Source: Eopsaltria australis
Lineage: Eukaryota; Chordata; Aves; Passeriformes; Petroicidae
Direction of reading: 5' to 3'
Length of the DNA stretch: 64,000 nucleotides
NCBI GenBank assembly: GCA_034509425.1
Contig: JAVTVJ010000041.1
Location: 372,001 to 436,000 of the forward strand
Part shown: one piece after another, positions 13,179 to 28,190 of the stretch
Position numbering within the stretch: position 1 is the first letter of the stretch
Layout of the letters: every line of letters begins with the position of its first letter
The notes under the pieces: model-generated
Database searches by the model: none
Seen by the model: the letters and a program-made list of their open reading frames with translations, nothing else
What the model was told of the DNA's origin: nothing
Translations under genes and position numbers: made by a program

Positions 13179-13794
13179 ACTACTTTCACGTGCACTTCCT
13201 AGGCTAATATGTTTCCCCCTTCCTCTGCTAAGCCTCAAGAGTCAAAATTTTCATTCTGGATCTTTTTATTTCTTCTTTTATTTCCTACTATTTGCCTTCC
13301 TTTATGGTTCAAATTTTATCAGGGATTGAAAAAGAGCCCTAGGTAGATAACCAAGTTGTCAGTTTTCTTCTCTGTCCCGGTCCACTAAGAATCACTTACC
13401 CCTGTTCTTCAAAATGATCCCACTGAAGTCAGTGGAGCTGCCTCAGCCCCCACTTCAGCAGGATTTACATGAGGGCTTTAAATACCCATCTGTGCAACTG
13501 AAGCCAAAAGAAAATATTATCCTTCTATGACAGGCTGATATTTTTTAATATTCACTGACTCTCCTTTCCTTTTCATCCACAACACATTTGTCTTTTTTAA
13601 CTGCTTGGGTCCACTCTGGCTATCTGCACTACACAAGCAAGGATTATAAGGCCAAGTGTCCTCAGGCGTGCAGCATGGGCTCCTGCAAAATACAATCCCA
13701 TTGAAACCTCAGTGCCACTTGGAATACTGAGAAGCCCACAAAGAAGTGCTATTCAAATCTAACATAAAGAGGTTCCAGTTCAACATTTAAAATT

Positions 13795-13985
13795 TTATTA
13801 AGATCTAAAGGGGCCATCAGACATTCTGGTCCGATCTCTTATATGAGATTTTTACTCAGTTACTTCTGTATCAACAGAACAACCCCGCAACTCCCGTTTG
13901 AGTAAAACACATCCTATTGAAATGCTTCCAGTGTTAATCTGTAAATGGAAAATCCATCATCTTGGTAGCTTACACTAGTATTTAT
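13795..13985 (-). mobile_element. Old CR1-type LINE 3' fragment
   Basis: The plus strand matches, from my memory of amniote CR1 consensus sequences, the antisense of the 3' region in several colinear pieces: a GGGGCCATCAGAC...GGTCCGATCTC segment, ACTCAGTTACTTCTGTAT, GTTTGAGTAAAACACATC, and ATGGAAAATCCATCATCTTG followed by GTAG. The order and spacing agree with the consensus. It is diverged, 5'-truncated and has no open reading frame, so it is a dead copy. Exact ends are approximate and the subfamily is not assigned. Confidence 0.65.
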
Positions 13986-13999
13986 TATCCCACACGTTT

Positions 14000-16900
14000 A
14001 TCACCTCACTTCTCAACTGAACTTGTCAGGCTGTCACTCCCACTCACTGACTTGTCCTTCCCTCCATGCAGGGTTTTGACAGCCCATGTTTTGGTCCCAA
14101 GGATGCTGGTACCCCCCAGCCTGAATGAGCTGGACTCATCAAAGGTATGGGCAATTCCACTACTCAGAAATGTGCAAGCCAGTGCATGCTTATGTCCCAT
14201 CCTTGGCAAGTCTTTTTGCCATGAAGGATTCATCAAAGTTCAGAATCAAGGACATCTCCTCTGTTCTTCTTCAGCAGACCCAAATATGCTCCTTTTTGGG
14301 ACACTCTCATAGTGAAATGATGACTGGTTTAACACAGAGAGCACCTTCCCACACCTCTGAGGGATGGTTTTAGTTTTTGGACAACCCACTTACTGGATTT
14401 CACATTTTCTGCCATGTAACCACAGTCAAATTTTGAAAAAAAAATGCCACTCACCTCTCTTCTTAAAAATCTTCCACCATGGTCTAGTTTCACTGCTCTC
14501 ATTCAATCAAACCACTCACTGACTTGACAAGTCTTTCTCAAGAGTAAGAAAGAATAAAGGTCTTCCATTTCTGAATGTGCTTTGCAATGGATCCTGTGAA
14601 AATGAAGATAAATAATGTACACTAATTCATCTTTAGTGAGCACAAAAATAGTCCCCCAGAGTGACAGCCATCGGTTTGTGTCCAGTGAGAGCTGTGTAAC
14701 CCCTTCTGTAAACATGACAATGAGTAGTGATCAGTCTCTTACTCCTTTCTCACTCTCTAGTGTGACAGACCCTTAATCATGGCTGTTACATTAATAATGG
14801 CTTCACAGAAACCTACATGGCTGAGGCTGCATTCTCCTCTGGACATCAAAGACAGCATTAAACCCCTGCCTGGGAGAACTCCTCAGAAACATCTGCTGAT
14901 GTTCATCCCAACCATGGAATGCTCTGTTCTAGACAGAAAGCACACACCTCCAGCTCACTGCCTCCCACTACTCCTGGATGATAAGGCAGCCTGCAAAAAT
15001 TGATACACCATTGAAAAGGGAAAGATTTACGCCTGAAAACACTAAGAGAAAAGAAAACTCCACCTCTTGTTAAGCTCTGAAAAACTACTAGAGATTTTGG
15101 GTATCTTACTCAGACCTCAAGATCCTGCAGAGTTCACCCATCTTTAGTAAGTCCCTGGCTGACAGTGTTTGTGACACAACAATGCAAAAGCAGTATCACA
15201 AATTATGGTTGTGTAACAGAAAATTGAACTAGAAACCCCCACTAGGGCCCTGTATCACCAGCATCTATCACTACACTGGAGCAGCAACACTTTAATTCTG
15301 CATGTGTAGCATTCATGGGCACCCTTCAGGTATAAATCTGCTTCTGCAGTCAGCTAAGGAGGATGGCTACACAAGTCCCCAGTGAGGGGACAACAGGGCA
15401 GAATCAAGATTCAGGTTTGCACCAAACAATGAATAATTCCTAAACCCTTTACATGTAGGTAGCTTGTAATTCTTACATAACAATTACTAGAAAATTAATG
15501 TAACTGCCTCTCAAGAGAATTACTAGAAAACACTGTTATCCTCTGCAGGTATGCACATGCAAGATAAAGTTAAGTCTATGTAACAGGTGATAACAGATCT
15601 TGTGATAAATTACTTGGTTTAAACTTGTTTTGGAATATGTAGCAGCTTTATTGATAACCAACATCTTACAACATTGTCTATTTGGAAAGTAATGCCTGGT
15701 AAATTATCAATTCTTAATAAAGCTCTGTGCTTCTAAGTTGCACTGTTGATGCTGCTCTTGATTTATATTCAGCTAATTTTTGTCTAGACTCAGCACTGTG
15801 GCTCATCCATGTTTCTCCATCTCCCTGAGGATTTGGAAATACAAATTTTGACTTGATGAGCCTATTAAAAAATTAAGAAATGCATATGCAGCACTGCCCT
15901 TGTCTGTCCGTGAAACTAAAACTGATTCAGGATGCCGTAAAGGCACATGTGCGTACTAAAAGCCCTGGCCCCAAGATGAACACTGTGTTATCTACAAAAA
16001 ATTTACACTGTCCTAAAACAACACTGCCAAGGTGCATGACCACACACAGGTAAGCCTGGATGTGCCACGCAGGAAAAGAATTTTTAGGCAAATCACATCT
16101 ATAAAGGTAAATTTCTTCAGAAATTTCACAGCCACATGGTGATGCTGCAAAAATAAGCATCATCAAACAGCTCTCTGCCAAAACTTAAGACTGTTCCATA
16201 CCTGTGTAATAATCACACAGCTCACTTCATTGGCAAGAGCTGCTCTAAGTAACACAATTCTCAGTTATAACCTTAGCAGTAACATTTCTTTGTGAATGTT
16301 TGCCCTTCCAAATATCTTTTAGCCAACATCATATCCAGTACTCTGCGAGCCATGATCCTCAGCTGTGGGAGCAGTTTTCCACTCATTTAGCCAACTCTGG
16401 GCATTGCTAAAGATCAGGACTCATGTAATTCTGAGTTCAAAGAAGTCTTCTGAAAAAGGACGTTAAAATATTTACAATCTCTTTTGCAGTTTAAATCCTG
16501 TATAATATTTTTGAAGAAGCTTTTTGACTTCAAAAACCCACAGTTTAAATGAAGGTCTGATAAAACCCATCTGATTTGCCGCAGAAATCAATCTTCTGCT
16601 GTCCAATTCCATTCTTAATGAAAGAGACAATTCAGAAACCTACAGGAACATGCTTTATTGATTCATTCACAAGTCACTGAAGCCTGTGCCTATGTTCCCT
16701 CCAATAAACCTAACCACAGAGTGCTTCTCATGCACTGAATTGCAGGGGACAATGACCCCAGATCTGTTCTGCTGGAAGTCCAGTGAGACTAAACATGCCC
16801 AATAAATGTAAACACAGCACACCACTAAGTTAATGACAAATGTGCGTAGGAGACAAAGAGACTTATATTTGCTCTTTATTATCCCTTCAGCTGAGCCTCT

Positions 16901-18900
16901 GCCTTCTTTGTAATTTATTTACCCAGGGCAGTTGTGCCCAGATGCAAACCTGTTTCTTCATGGAGCTCCTTGCTTTTCTCAATTTTGTAGACGGATTAAA
17001 CAAAGCAGGAGGAGGCCAACCTGCATGTGTGAGGTCACACAGTGACCTGTAATCTGCTCTGCAGCAGATGCCCCAATTCATTCAGGTTCAACACCTCATT
17101 TGGCATAAACCTGAGTGTAGCTGCACTGCACTGGATATTTAATAAATATGTCTTTCAGTAATCTCCCTCACTTCTTACGAAAGCAATAAGAAGCAGTGAG
17201 AACAGCAGAGCCTATACTGGGTGAGCTTTTCCATTAAATTCCTCTAATGCATCTCAGTTGTGACCTGTGGTAATTTGGGTAATCTAATAAGGCTGAGTGC
17301 CCTGTATGAATCTGGGATGATGCTCTGTCTACCTGCAAGACAAAGTACAAGAGAGCAGCAAGACACCAGGTATCACCTAGCAGTCAGAACAAGAGTGAAC
17401 TTAAAAAACAGGTGTTAGAAAATACAGGAAAAATGTTATCAAGAAAATATGCTTTGCACAGTCCTACTGGTGCTTTCAAGTACCACCAATTCAACATTCA
17501 TTTCCAATTCAAAACACTGCATCTACTTGTCCTGCTTAAGGGAATATGCTACTCAGATTTAGTATCAGGCTTTATGGTAACCACAGTTAATCCAATTATT
17601 CCAGCAGAAATACCTTGAAGTATGGCATTTTTTCAGGTTCACCCATGTTTTGCCAGAAATCCAGTCTCTTGCCTTCTACCTTATGACACAATAGACTTTA
17701 GGGAGCCCACTTCTCTTATATCATTCCAATATTCTTGTCCCTTTACCTATGCTTTTGATAAGTGTGCACAGACCCAGTCAAGAATAATATGCAAAACTTA
17801 CCTGTCACCCTTATTAGGACTGAGTGGGTTTAGTACAATTCTAAGTGAAGAACAGTCTCAGAAAGCATCCTCTGCTGTTACTTGGATAAATAATGTAACA
17901 AACAACTTAGTGCTGTATAGAGGAATTAAAATATTTTGTTATGCTCTTTAATATATCCCCTAATTCTAAAATCAGCCAAAACTCCAACATAAAGATCACT
18001 TTTCCTTTAGAATTGCCTCTCAGCAGGGTAGTGGGCACAAGTTATCACTGTGTGCCATACTGAATGTTCAAAGCCATCAGCACTCAGTGTGCTAAGAAGT
18101 GACACTGAATCCCACAATCAGAAATGAAAACCGAAGTTTCAAAAAGATTTCAGAATTTAGATGAATATAAATAGCTGCTTTGAAGATGGAAAGCATTTTA
18201 CAGATTTACATTTTGGTCTGTTTTGTACGGATAAACAGACAAAAATATGTTTTTAAAAGGAGCAATATGATTTTCAGTTTAACACTTTCCATAATTAGGT
18301 TGTAAGAAATATTAGGAGCCACAGAAAGAATTATTTATATTCACTGTTCAGATAGCTTATGTTTTGCTTCTGCTTATTACTTGAGCTTCTGAAAAGCATC
18401 TCATTTTGTAACTTTAACAACTATTAATGTAAGCCACAAGCTTTTTGCAAATGTACATTCCCACTATCACCTTTCCCAACTGTAAGGATTCAAAGAAATC
18501 AGGGCACTATCATTGTTTAGTGAAGAGATTCAGAAGGTTTATCAAAGTGTTTTGTTTCTTTTGAAAGACACAACTAATGTTGCCAAAGAATTCACACAAA
18601 CTTAGGATTAAAAATGTTAGGAAAAGTGCTCTGAAAGGAAAATTAATTGGAAGGGTTCATGCTGTAACACTGCTCGCTGTCACTTCACTCCTAATGACTG
18701 AAGTGTTTTTATAGTTTTCTGTGTTCTCCCTTAGTGCTGCACAATTTGATTCCCAGCTCCCCTGAGAGCTCTGTGCAAACCTGCAGGGTGTTTCCAGGAT
18801 GTAAAGGTCAGAGCTGAGGACAATGGGCATGGAGTGTGCAGAAGACAAGTCTCAGAATCTCTTTCTTCAAATCCGTCACTGACACAGAAACCAGGGTCAC
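14000..18900. other. Intergenic, no gene seen
   Basis: Unique AT-rich sequence. Clustered GATAA motifs occur at 15560-15610 (AGATAA, GTGATAACAG, GTGATAAATT). Sequence near 17080-17150 loosely resembles an old amniote repeat. No supported gene. Confidence 0.6.
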
Positions 18901-18920
18901 TAAAGCACAAAGAGAAGTCT

Positions 18921-18992
18921 CTTAAAGGAAAATCAACCATGGTGGGAACTTCCTAAGGAAAAGTCAACTCTGGTGGGAACCTCTTAAAGATG
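18921..18992. repeat. 31-bp imperfect tandem repeat, about 2.3 copies
   Basis: Copies start at 18921 (CTTAAAGGAAAATCAACC), 18952 (CCTAAGGAAAAGTCAACT) and partially at 18983. Both full copies share TGGTGGGAAC. No function is inferred. Confidence 0.75.
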
Positions 18993-21900
18993 CTAGAGTG
19001 ACTGGCAGCAGAATCCAAGTGACATTCCTTAAAACAAAGGAAGAAGACAGCTTTCTCAGAGGCCTGCTGCATGGAAATCAAACAAACTTCCAAATTTCTT
19101 GAACAAAAATCAAACACTGGGAAGCCCAAACTGTGACTTGCACACTTGTCTCATGTATAACTCTTGGAATTTAGGGAAATCCTCCTGTGCTGTGTTCCTG
19201 GACTCCTTCCCACCCCATCCTCCAAGGAAGTCTTTCCTCATCCACCTCCTTCCCTGCCCTCACACCAGCCTCCAATTTCCTGACAAGATATTGCTCTTTT
19301 GGGCACCACATGATCTTGCCTGTTCTGGCTGGCCCCACAACTGTTAAATTAGTGCCAGCCAATCTCTGTCTTAGGGTTCCCTAAAAGCCTTATTATCTTT
19401 TTTATTGTTTAATTAACATAATCACTTCTTAAGAACAACTGTAATACTAGTTAGTGGAACAGGTGCTGTAACTAGTAAAAAGTCTATAAAGAGAAAAATC
19501 AATATCCCACCAGATGTATGAGGAGGATGTACCTTTCAACATCACAAATTCCCTTTTGGGGACCTGAAAGTATTCTCTGCTGCTTCTGCATGATGTGCCT
19601 CAGTTTTAATTCACTTGTTATTCTTTGTTTAATCAAGTTCATCTGTAGTATAAATGTGAGCACCATTATGCTAATTTCTGCACTAGACATGCAAATATAT
19701 AAACATTTGTGTGCCAAATTATTAAGGTTCTGTCTATAATGTTATGCCCCTATTTACTATCTGTATTTTATGTCTTATGGATTTCTAAACATTTAAATTT
19801 ATATCAGTGCTGTCACATATCTGCAAGCAGGGACAGTTTTACGAGCACTAAAAAAGCTGCAACACACAGCCACTAAATACTAATGACATAAATGGTATCC
19901 ACTAATGGTCTCTATTTTTATTACAATGCAAAACTTCAATACATTGCAATTACCATTGCTCTGAGGCTGAGCCATACACACTGTATAACGCCAGCTTCCA
20001 TCTCTATAGCATAAATGACATTATTTGTTGTTCAGCCCTGTACTGCAGATGTTGACTGAATGCTCAAGTCAGAAGTTGGAGCTAAAATTCACTCTATTTA
20101 CAGAGCTTTACTGTTAACTAATACCCTAAATTGTCAGATATGCCAATGCATTAGACATTTTTCAAAGCCTGCTGCACTAATAGCATGTAAGTGTAGCACA
20201 TGTCTTGTTGTACCTGTCAACAGCCCAGGAACTTTGCAAAGGTAAAGCATGTCAGAAAAGGGAATTATCTTCTTATGCTTCTGTGTTAAAAAAATCTTTA
20301 GTGAGCGATTTTTCTAAAATATTGCAATACAAAAGTGCATTCAGCAGTGCTTACTCTCTTGTAACTGGGTCTCTTTTTCACCTTTTTAATGTTAAATTTA
20401 AAATTCGTCATTCATAATTTCAACAGTGTTTCCATTTACTTCAGCTGCCATCTTAGAACTTTGAGACGGTGGAAATCTCAATGTTCTTAAGACTGGATGA
20501 AAACAAGTGCATTGCAAAATCTCTCCTACATGAATCAGGGGTGGAGGGGTTAATTTCATTTCATCAACACATTTTGCTTGCCAGAAACTTTCACCAAAAT
20601 AAAAGACAGCTAAGTTCATCTCTTAGACTTTCTCAAGCTGGTTCGTCTCACATAAAACAAGAGCAATTAGATTCCCTCCCATTGACTTCAAGAATAACCT
20701 CCAGAAAGCTGAAAGTTTTGTTTGAAACAGGAGACATTTTTCCTATTTCCATGCAGCTGGGAAGTCATTTACACAAGGAAAACACTGGAGACAAAGTAGG
20801 TGTCAGACTGGGTAGCATTTTACATGCATTTTCTGACACAAGGCAGACAACAGAAACGTGCACACAAAATATTTCCTTTCAAGGGCTGGCTAGTGAGGGC
20901 AGCAAAAGAGAGGAGACATTAGAGGAATTATTACAGAGTTTCCAAATAGTGCTTGTCCTTAGAAACACAATCCAATTATCACTCATAACTTTTAAGTATG
21001 GAAAACCATTCCACTGAAAGCAGTACTTTCTTTAAATGTTCTCACTCAGCTTGCAAAATCTAAACTCACACAACTGACTAGAGAAGAGCACATGATGTAC
21101 AATGCATAGAATAATAATACCTAAATCTTACACATGGGAATACTGACATAGAATTACTATTTTTTTTTCTTCTTCCTCTCTCTGCCAAGAATCTTGAACA
21201 TGGCAAGCGCTCTCTAATGCAATCTGAATCCACCTCAGTGTCCTAATATTTTGACAAAATAGGTTTTATAAAGGATCCCAGTTAACTACCTCTGTTCTAC
21301 AATTGCAACAATAAAATATTCCAGCTGAAAATCAGATGGCAGTTTTAATTTCAGAATCCAGGATTTCTCAAAAGAACAAATTCATTACTTTAAACAGTTG
21401 TAGGAAAACACTTTATCAAGCTTTTCTAGATAAGTAAAATACACTATGCATTTTTTCAACCAGGCTTTAAAATAAGAAATTTAATATAACAGCTCATATT
21501 TTGAAATTCAAAATGTTGAGGGGGGAGTAATTTTTAACCCTCTCTACACATCTTAAAACTTGAAACAAATTGGACTGACTGAGTTCACCAACACAAAAAT
21601 TAAATATTTGAGTACATGAAAAGCACTTTAGTTATTTCCCCACTTTTCTTGAGGAAACTGTTGGGTAACTGCAACCAGTTTTGAGGGGTACTTTGGACCT
21701 TTTGAAATGCCATCTTTGACAACCTGCATTGTTCACTGTAATTCTTTCTCCTTGCTTAACAATCAGGTTGTAACAAAGGAGGAAGTGAGCTCTTTTACTA
21801 TATGACCTTGGACAAAATCTGAGGGTATCAACTTGAAAGAAAATGTTAACTGTGTTTCAGTTTGTAAGTGCCATGCCCCCCTAGAGAAGCAGCAATAGGT

Positions 21901-24900
21901 CAGGGGTTAGCTAACGCTAAACCAACAAGTGCCTGACCCATTTTTTTTGTGTGTGGTTTTTGCTTTTTAGTGTGGTTTGTTTGTTTGGTTTGGTTTTCTT
22001 TAGTTTCATTCCCCCTGAATTTGTCTTCACAAGTTTGCCCTTACAATTCTCTATGCAACAAAGCCCAATGTCATTCCCCTAACAGACCACACTTGATGAG
22101 GTGCCTAATTAAGAAAGCAGCTGCCCTAAAAACTCTGTAATATCAAGGAGACAGAATGAGACACCTGCAGAGGCCGAGTCAGATGTCTCTGCTCGAGAGC
22201 TCCCAAGCTCCTAACGCAGGTGTCTCAGGACAGCAGAGTTCCATGGTCTGAAACCAGCCCATGACCCAAATAGGGAGCTCTGTTTCAGCCAAAAACCTGT
22301 ACATTCCATGAGGGCACAGAAAGACAACAGAGGTAAGAGCACAGCTGCTGCCCAGAATGAGAATTACAAAGGTCTCCATGGATATTACAGACATTCCCAG
22401 AGCAGTAGATCTGGTGGGTTTCAGACTCACATACTTGGCAGCTGTCTCTGGGAACCTCTCCCACCCTGTTGCTCATTTCTTCTACACTAAAAAAGAACAA
22501 AAAAGCTCTTGTGGTGCTTATCTCTACCTGGGTACACAGAGTGTAAACATTTTCCTTCTCTGAAACAACAGAAAACCATGGACAATAACAAGAGGCTTTT
22601 CATCCACTCCAGTGGACGGTCAATTGAGCCCAAAATTAAAAGACTCTGGGCCCCGTTCCTGCTTGGAATATTTGGCTGTAGTTTAAGCTGTAAAGACATT
22701 ATTTTAAAAAGCACTCTAGGAAGGATAGCTGTCTGTATCTGCATTCCTTCCAAAGGGAATGGGGTAGAGTATCTACACCCAAGGCAATGGCTTTTTTAAG
22801 GTGTTCTGATTATAACAATACAATGAAACAGCTATAATACCTGGAAGCCTTAGACTTCTGCCTTGTAACCATGCAGATGAATAGCTTCAACCTTTGCAAG
22901 AAATTGCAGTATGAATGTCTGTTTTATTCCACAGTTGTGTCTGAGCAGACTATTAATAGAATACTGATAAATGCTACAATAGCTATTCTTTTTCCTCCCC
23001 TTTTGCTTTTATGCTATTGCCAATACCTATCCTTCCCCTGGTGCTGTCAGCTGACGCCTGTCTCATAACTCTTGGGGTAACAGCATTAGGTGAAAAAGAA
23101 ATTAAGTTCAAATAAAACTGCCAGGTAGAATCAACATTATGAGATTATGGACTGAATTGTTTTCTGAAGCAGGCACATATATGCAGCGTTACACTAATGA
23201 CCTACAAAGCACTTACATATTAAAATTTAATTACTATAATATTATTTAAGAGAAGGGGAAAGATACTAAAGCTGAATTTATTTCTTTTTCTAGGAGCTCT
23301 GCAATTTTTAATGGCAAGTAATAACTACATCTTTTCCATACATTTCCTGGGGACTGTGTAGGTAACACCACACACTGAACCATGTTCACATAAAACCAAA
23401 AGGTGTTAAGAAGTTATGAAGTCTTGGTAAAGTGTGCATGTGACTGGTAGGACATTCACCTAGGCCTTTGCCAATCTGTGCCACTCTTGGGTACATGGCT
23501 GCATTTGAATTTGTACAATTCCCTTGTTTGTGTTCACTCTTGTATAATAAATCTAAAAAGATAGGGAGCTGCCGCTGCTGGTCCTGTGAGGAAAAAGAAA
23601 TCAGTGACATTATGGAGGAGAACACACAGTACAAATACTACACAATAATTATGAAAAAGCCAAAAATCTGGATTTCTTGCTAAACCTTGCAAGCCATGCA
23701 GCTAAAAATAAATGAGTACTTGATTATGATACCATCAGCCTTAAAGTATCAGTATAGCATGCAAATGAGTGAAGTTGTTTACCATACAACAGCAGTGCTA
23801 TCCATGCTAATGCTTGTGTCACATATCCTAGGACCACAGTCAGATCCTTCATCTGGGCTGCAGCAGCTGCTATTGCTGTCACAATAAACCAGCTCCTGAA
23901 CTGGGTCTTTCAAGGAAGCCAAATAATGAAGTGCCTTGGAGAACAAATATATTTTTTGCTTCCCAAAGCAATGTCTTCAGTGAGTTAGAGGAAACAGCTC
24001 TGTCCCAGAGAAGCCTCTAAGGCTATAACTGATGTTTCATCTGCTTTGAAAATTTGTATTTTCCAGAGCTCTCAGACTATTAGGATTGGAACAAAAAATA
24101 ACACATGTAAATGAAATTAAGATAAATAAAAATCTCTTTTTTCTCATAAATGCCTAAATAAAGTTGGGAAGAACAAGAAACACCTTGATGTTTGTCCAAT
24201 CTGAACACAATCCAAGGCAGCAACAAAAGGCTCTGGCACATCCACAGTTAAAAGTAACAGTTCTACCGAGTAGCAAATATTTATCTTTTAGGATCATGGT
24301 GGCAAGTACTGTAGAAACATGCATGCATACATTTTAGGAATAGCTAACATTTGCTTGTGGCTGGAAAGCCATTTTGGTGAAGACAAACAATCTTATAAAA
24401 ACACTTTAATAAAATCAACAAGGAAATTACAAATTCAATATGTGTGAAGTGGGGTAGTCACAGAAAATAAATTATGTGATGTTTTCAGGAAAGCTGAGTC
24501 AGCTGTGGCTCTGGTAGTTGGAAACCTGGACAACAACAGATACCACAGGAAATCCCAAGTGTGTACTCATCAAAAGAAAACTGACTAGTGGGAATTTCGG
24601 CACACAAAGGACTAGACTGGACCCTGTAACTGTAGTAAAACACTGTTGTGAGACTAAAACAAAATTAGCAGTGCTAGTGGATGAATGCCAGTGAATGCAA
24701 GAAGTGTAGGAAATTATAAGGATGCTGTAGTCATGGTGAAACAGATATCAAAAGAAAGGAGGTCTAAGTACATCTGGGAAGGCAGGAAAAATGGACAGAG
24801 GGCACCTAAAACAGGGGCTGATGGGAAAGAGGGACTGGCAAGATGCAGAAGAAACAATAAGAAGTTGAAACCTTTATCAAAAGACATATATTAGATGATT

Positions 24901-27900
24901 GGTAAATATATCTTGCTGTTTATAAAAGGCAAGGATTTCTCTTCAGCTGGGTTTTTTGTGTACTTATCTGTAGTTTTAGAGACTGTCAGTTTTGGAGATT
25001 ACATCTTATGCATATTAGTCTTCCAACATACTGAAACTTTTTTTGACCTTTCCTGAATAATAAGTGGTATTTTTATGTAAATTTGTCTTCTTCAATCTTT
25101 GTTGTGATATCAAATATCTTAAATATTGGGCATACTTCCCATAGCAGAACCATTTCAAAGAATAAACAAACAGAGTAAATAAACATGGCTGGTAACTTTA
25201 ATTAACACCCCAAAACTGTACTTTAAATGCTTGAAAATTTGCAATTTTCTCTCACAGAACCCAGAGAGATAGCACTTTTCACACCCCATGGCCACTCCCA
25301 TCAATGTCTGCCCCAAGAAAAGTTGAAACATTAAATTCTGCTAAGTCAGGCTGACAGATTTCTCAGGACACAATGGACCAATGAAACTGAACTGAGGGCC
25401 CCCAGGCTAGGACCTGGTTACTGTTTAATTCAGTTTTTCCAATCTGTGTTTATAACTAACAGGCATTTATCTGCTATAGCAAACCTTCACCTGGCATCTT
25501 CTTCACCTCTCCTTTTCGCATCTCCCTTAAACCCCAAATATCTGAGATGTCTAACAATGGGAATGGACCAGAACAGATTTAAAGGTGTCCGCACAAGGAA
25601 GGTTAAGAGCTACCAATCTCTCCACACAGCCCTGCACTGAGCAGTAAGGAGCTGAATTAGATGCAAGAATAAAGCAAAGCTGAACTTGCAGATGCATCCC
25701 CTCCACTTGCCCTGCCTTTCCTAGCAATAGAGATCCTGCTCAAAAACAAAGCCTAACTAGCTGGTATAAACTAACTTTACATAAGCAGTTATGACCTAAA
25801 CAAAGTTTGAACAGTACACAGCCTCTGGGTACTCTTTTGAGTACATTTTGAGTTCAAATTTAGATTTTTATTGCCCTTGGAATGCTGAAATAAACTTTCA
25901 GTCCCACCGGTGCAACTCCTGGAAGAGACTATATTAAATTTCTCTGTTCATGAAGGTGTGTGCCTTCCTTCTATTCATTACCAGGCATGCAAGTCACATA
26001 ATAAAGCTGAGTTGGTTTTATTCTTATATGTACCTTATTATGCTTAACAGAATTCTGCAAGGGCAGTTCCCATTAGTGGTGTCACGTAAGAGCTGAGCAT
26101 CCCATCAGGGGTCTCTGAACACACAGATCTGACACACCCAGGCCTACCAGGGAATGGTCACACAGCTTGGTCTGGGATAGATGTCTTCAATTTCCCTGTT
26201 TCTGCAGAACAACACATAGAACTAACTCAAATCAAATCAATCAGCTTACTAAGGTGGCATTGTGAAAATACACAGCAAAATTAAACACCTGAGGTGTGAA
26301 AAGGCAAACCTAGACTTAGCTTATTTGATAAGGAAAGAGGTCTTGAATACCCTAATATTAGTAACATGCACTAGCCTTACATGCCTAAGATTCTATCAGT
26401 AAATGAGAAAAGTGGGCCCATGCAGAAGTAACAACTCTGACAGGAGCAACCTGATTCATCAATAAATTAAAATCATTGTTTTACCTGAGACTTCTTCATC
26501 TGTCCTGGAGTCAAAACAATTTAGCTAACTGGGAACGTGGAAACAGCAACCTTTCTCTTACAGGTCACAAGGAAAGACTCACCCATTTCCTTACTTGCTC
26601 AGCTGTGTACCTGGAAGAGGCATTCCTTGTTTCCAATGCACCAGTCCCCAATGCTGCACGGGCCAAGGCAGAACATTTCAGGTGACAGCTGAAATATGCA
26701 GTGAAGCAGAAACTGCTTCAAGACCAGATGCAAATCATAATTTGCTTCAAATAAATAAATAAACAAATAAAGTTGCTATGTAAGTTGGAAGTTAGGCAGA
26801 TTCCAGTAACATGAAAATAGTCTTTGAGGCAAGATAATTATAACCTGCTTATGACAAATAAACTAAATGTGATGTGTCTCTTGATGCAACTTATCATTAA
26901 TTTATTGATGTTGTCCTATCAAAATCACATTCAGTTCTGCTTTTCTTTCCAGCAAAGATAAGTCTTCGAGGCACAGGGACCATGCCACAAGTTGCAGGTC
27001 CACACTGGTGGCAGAAAAAGTTCCATTTGTTGGAAATTGGACAGAGGTTACACAAATCTTTTTCTGGTAATAGCAGCTGTAGCTGGTATGAAATGCAGTG
27101 TTTAATGAGAGTAAAGCATGGAACATTTTGTAATTACAGCTCTCCATTGAATTGTTTACTTTTCAAGGTGGTATAGAAGGAAATACTTATGGTTTTAATC
27201 ATCTTCATTACAGAAGAGAATTTGTGATCTAACTTCTAAGAGTAAGTTTAAAGAAGAATCCGTCATTTTGATGGCTCATTTCTGAGATTTATGTTTTGTG
27301 GTGGTTTTGTGGGCTTTTTGGTTATTTAAAGACAGGAAGTTTGAGGAGAAAGCTGAGACATTGCTTGTGTATTTTTAAACACTGTCTGAGCAATACAATC
27401 AAATTGTATTGTCAGTGCTTCTCTGACCCCCTTTACCCAGAGGAAAGTTTGGGGTTACTTCTTCTTTCTGCATACAATAAACAAAAATTCCTTAACCTTC
27501 CCTTCCTCTCCAGCTCCTAACCTGTTCACTTAAACTGGCCTAGAGGGGCTCCTCTTCTGGTTTGGGGGAGCTTCTTCCATCTTTTGGCTTTATTTTAGAT
27601 CTTTTCAAAGCTGTTTTTTTTCCAGATAGCCTGCTACTTGGGGTTCTGGCCCTTCCTCCTCTTCTACAGTATTTTGAAGTTTAATTTTATATCCTTTACA
27701 GGGCTTTTGATTTTTTTTAACCCCTACCACTGCCTTTTCATGCTTTTATAGATATTGATAACATTATGAATTATATTATACTACAGAGAAACAAAGCTCA
27801 CTAGAATTGAAACTTGCTGCCATTTTCTTCCAGTTTCTGCAAGAGATTGAGACTCCCTATGAATTTATTTTAAAATCTCCTTTAATCCTCCTGCTAGACT

Positions 27901-28190
27901 GATGTTTCCTTTCAGAAAAGGAGGACAGTGTTCCAGCCACAAGAAATGACATAGCATGAAGGAAATGAGGAAAAAAAGTCCTGAGTCATGAAAGCAAAGA
28001 AGAAATACAAGTGCAACAGACTTGAGAGAGGACTAAAATCCACAAACTGCAAGGGACTGGAAGAAAAGTAGCATGGAGGTCTAATTGAAAGGAAATAGAG
28101 GACTGACTCTAAATATGAACTAGGTAGATCAAGGAGGGAGAAGTTGGCCAAGGGAGAGCTGAACTAGCAGACACCTCTCACCTTTTAGCT
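18993..28190. other. Intergenic, no gene seen
   Basis: Unique AT-rich sequence. Small simple repeats are a GTTTG-type run at 21974-21997 and an (AAAT)-type run at 26750-26772. A plus-strand CTGCCATCTTA (20445-20455) is a reverse YY1-like motif. The 182-codon frame at 20469-21017 has random-like composition and is not called. Confidence 0.6.

Noticed and set aside
13410..13470. CCCACTGAAGTCAGTGG-type sequence resembling a common amniote repeat; similar hints at 17080, 20670 and 51300
   Set aside because: Matches are short and from memory; without a library search the family cannot be named or the copy bounded.
20469..21017. 182-codon plus-strand frame
   Set aside because: No recognisable domain and random-like composition; length alone is expected by chance in 64 kb over six frames.
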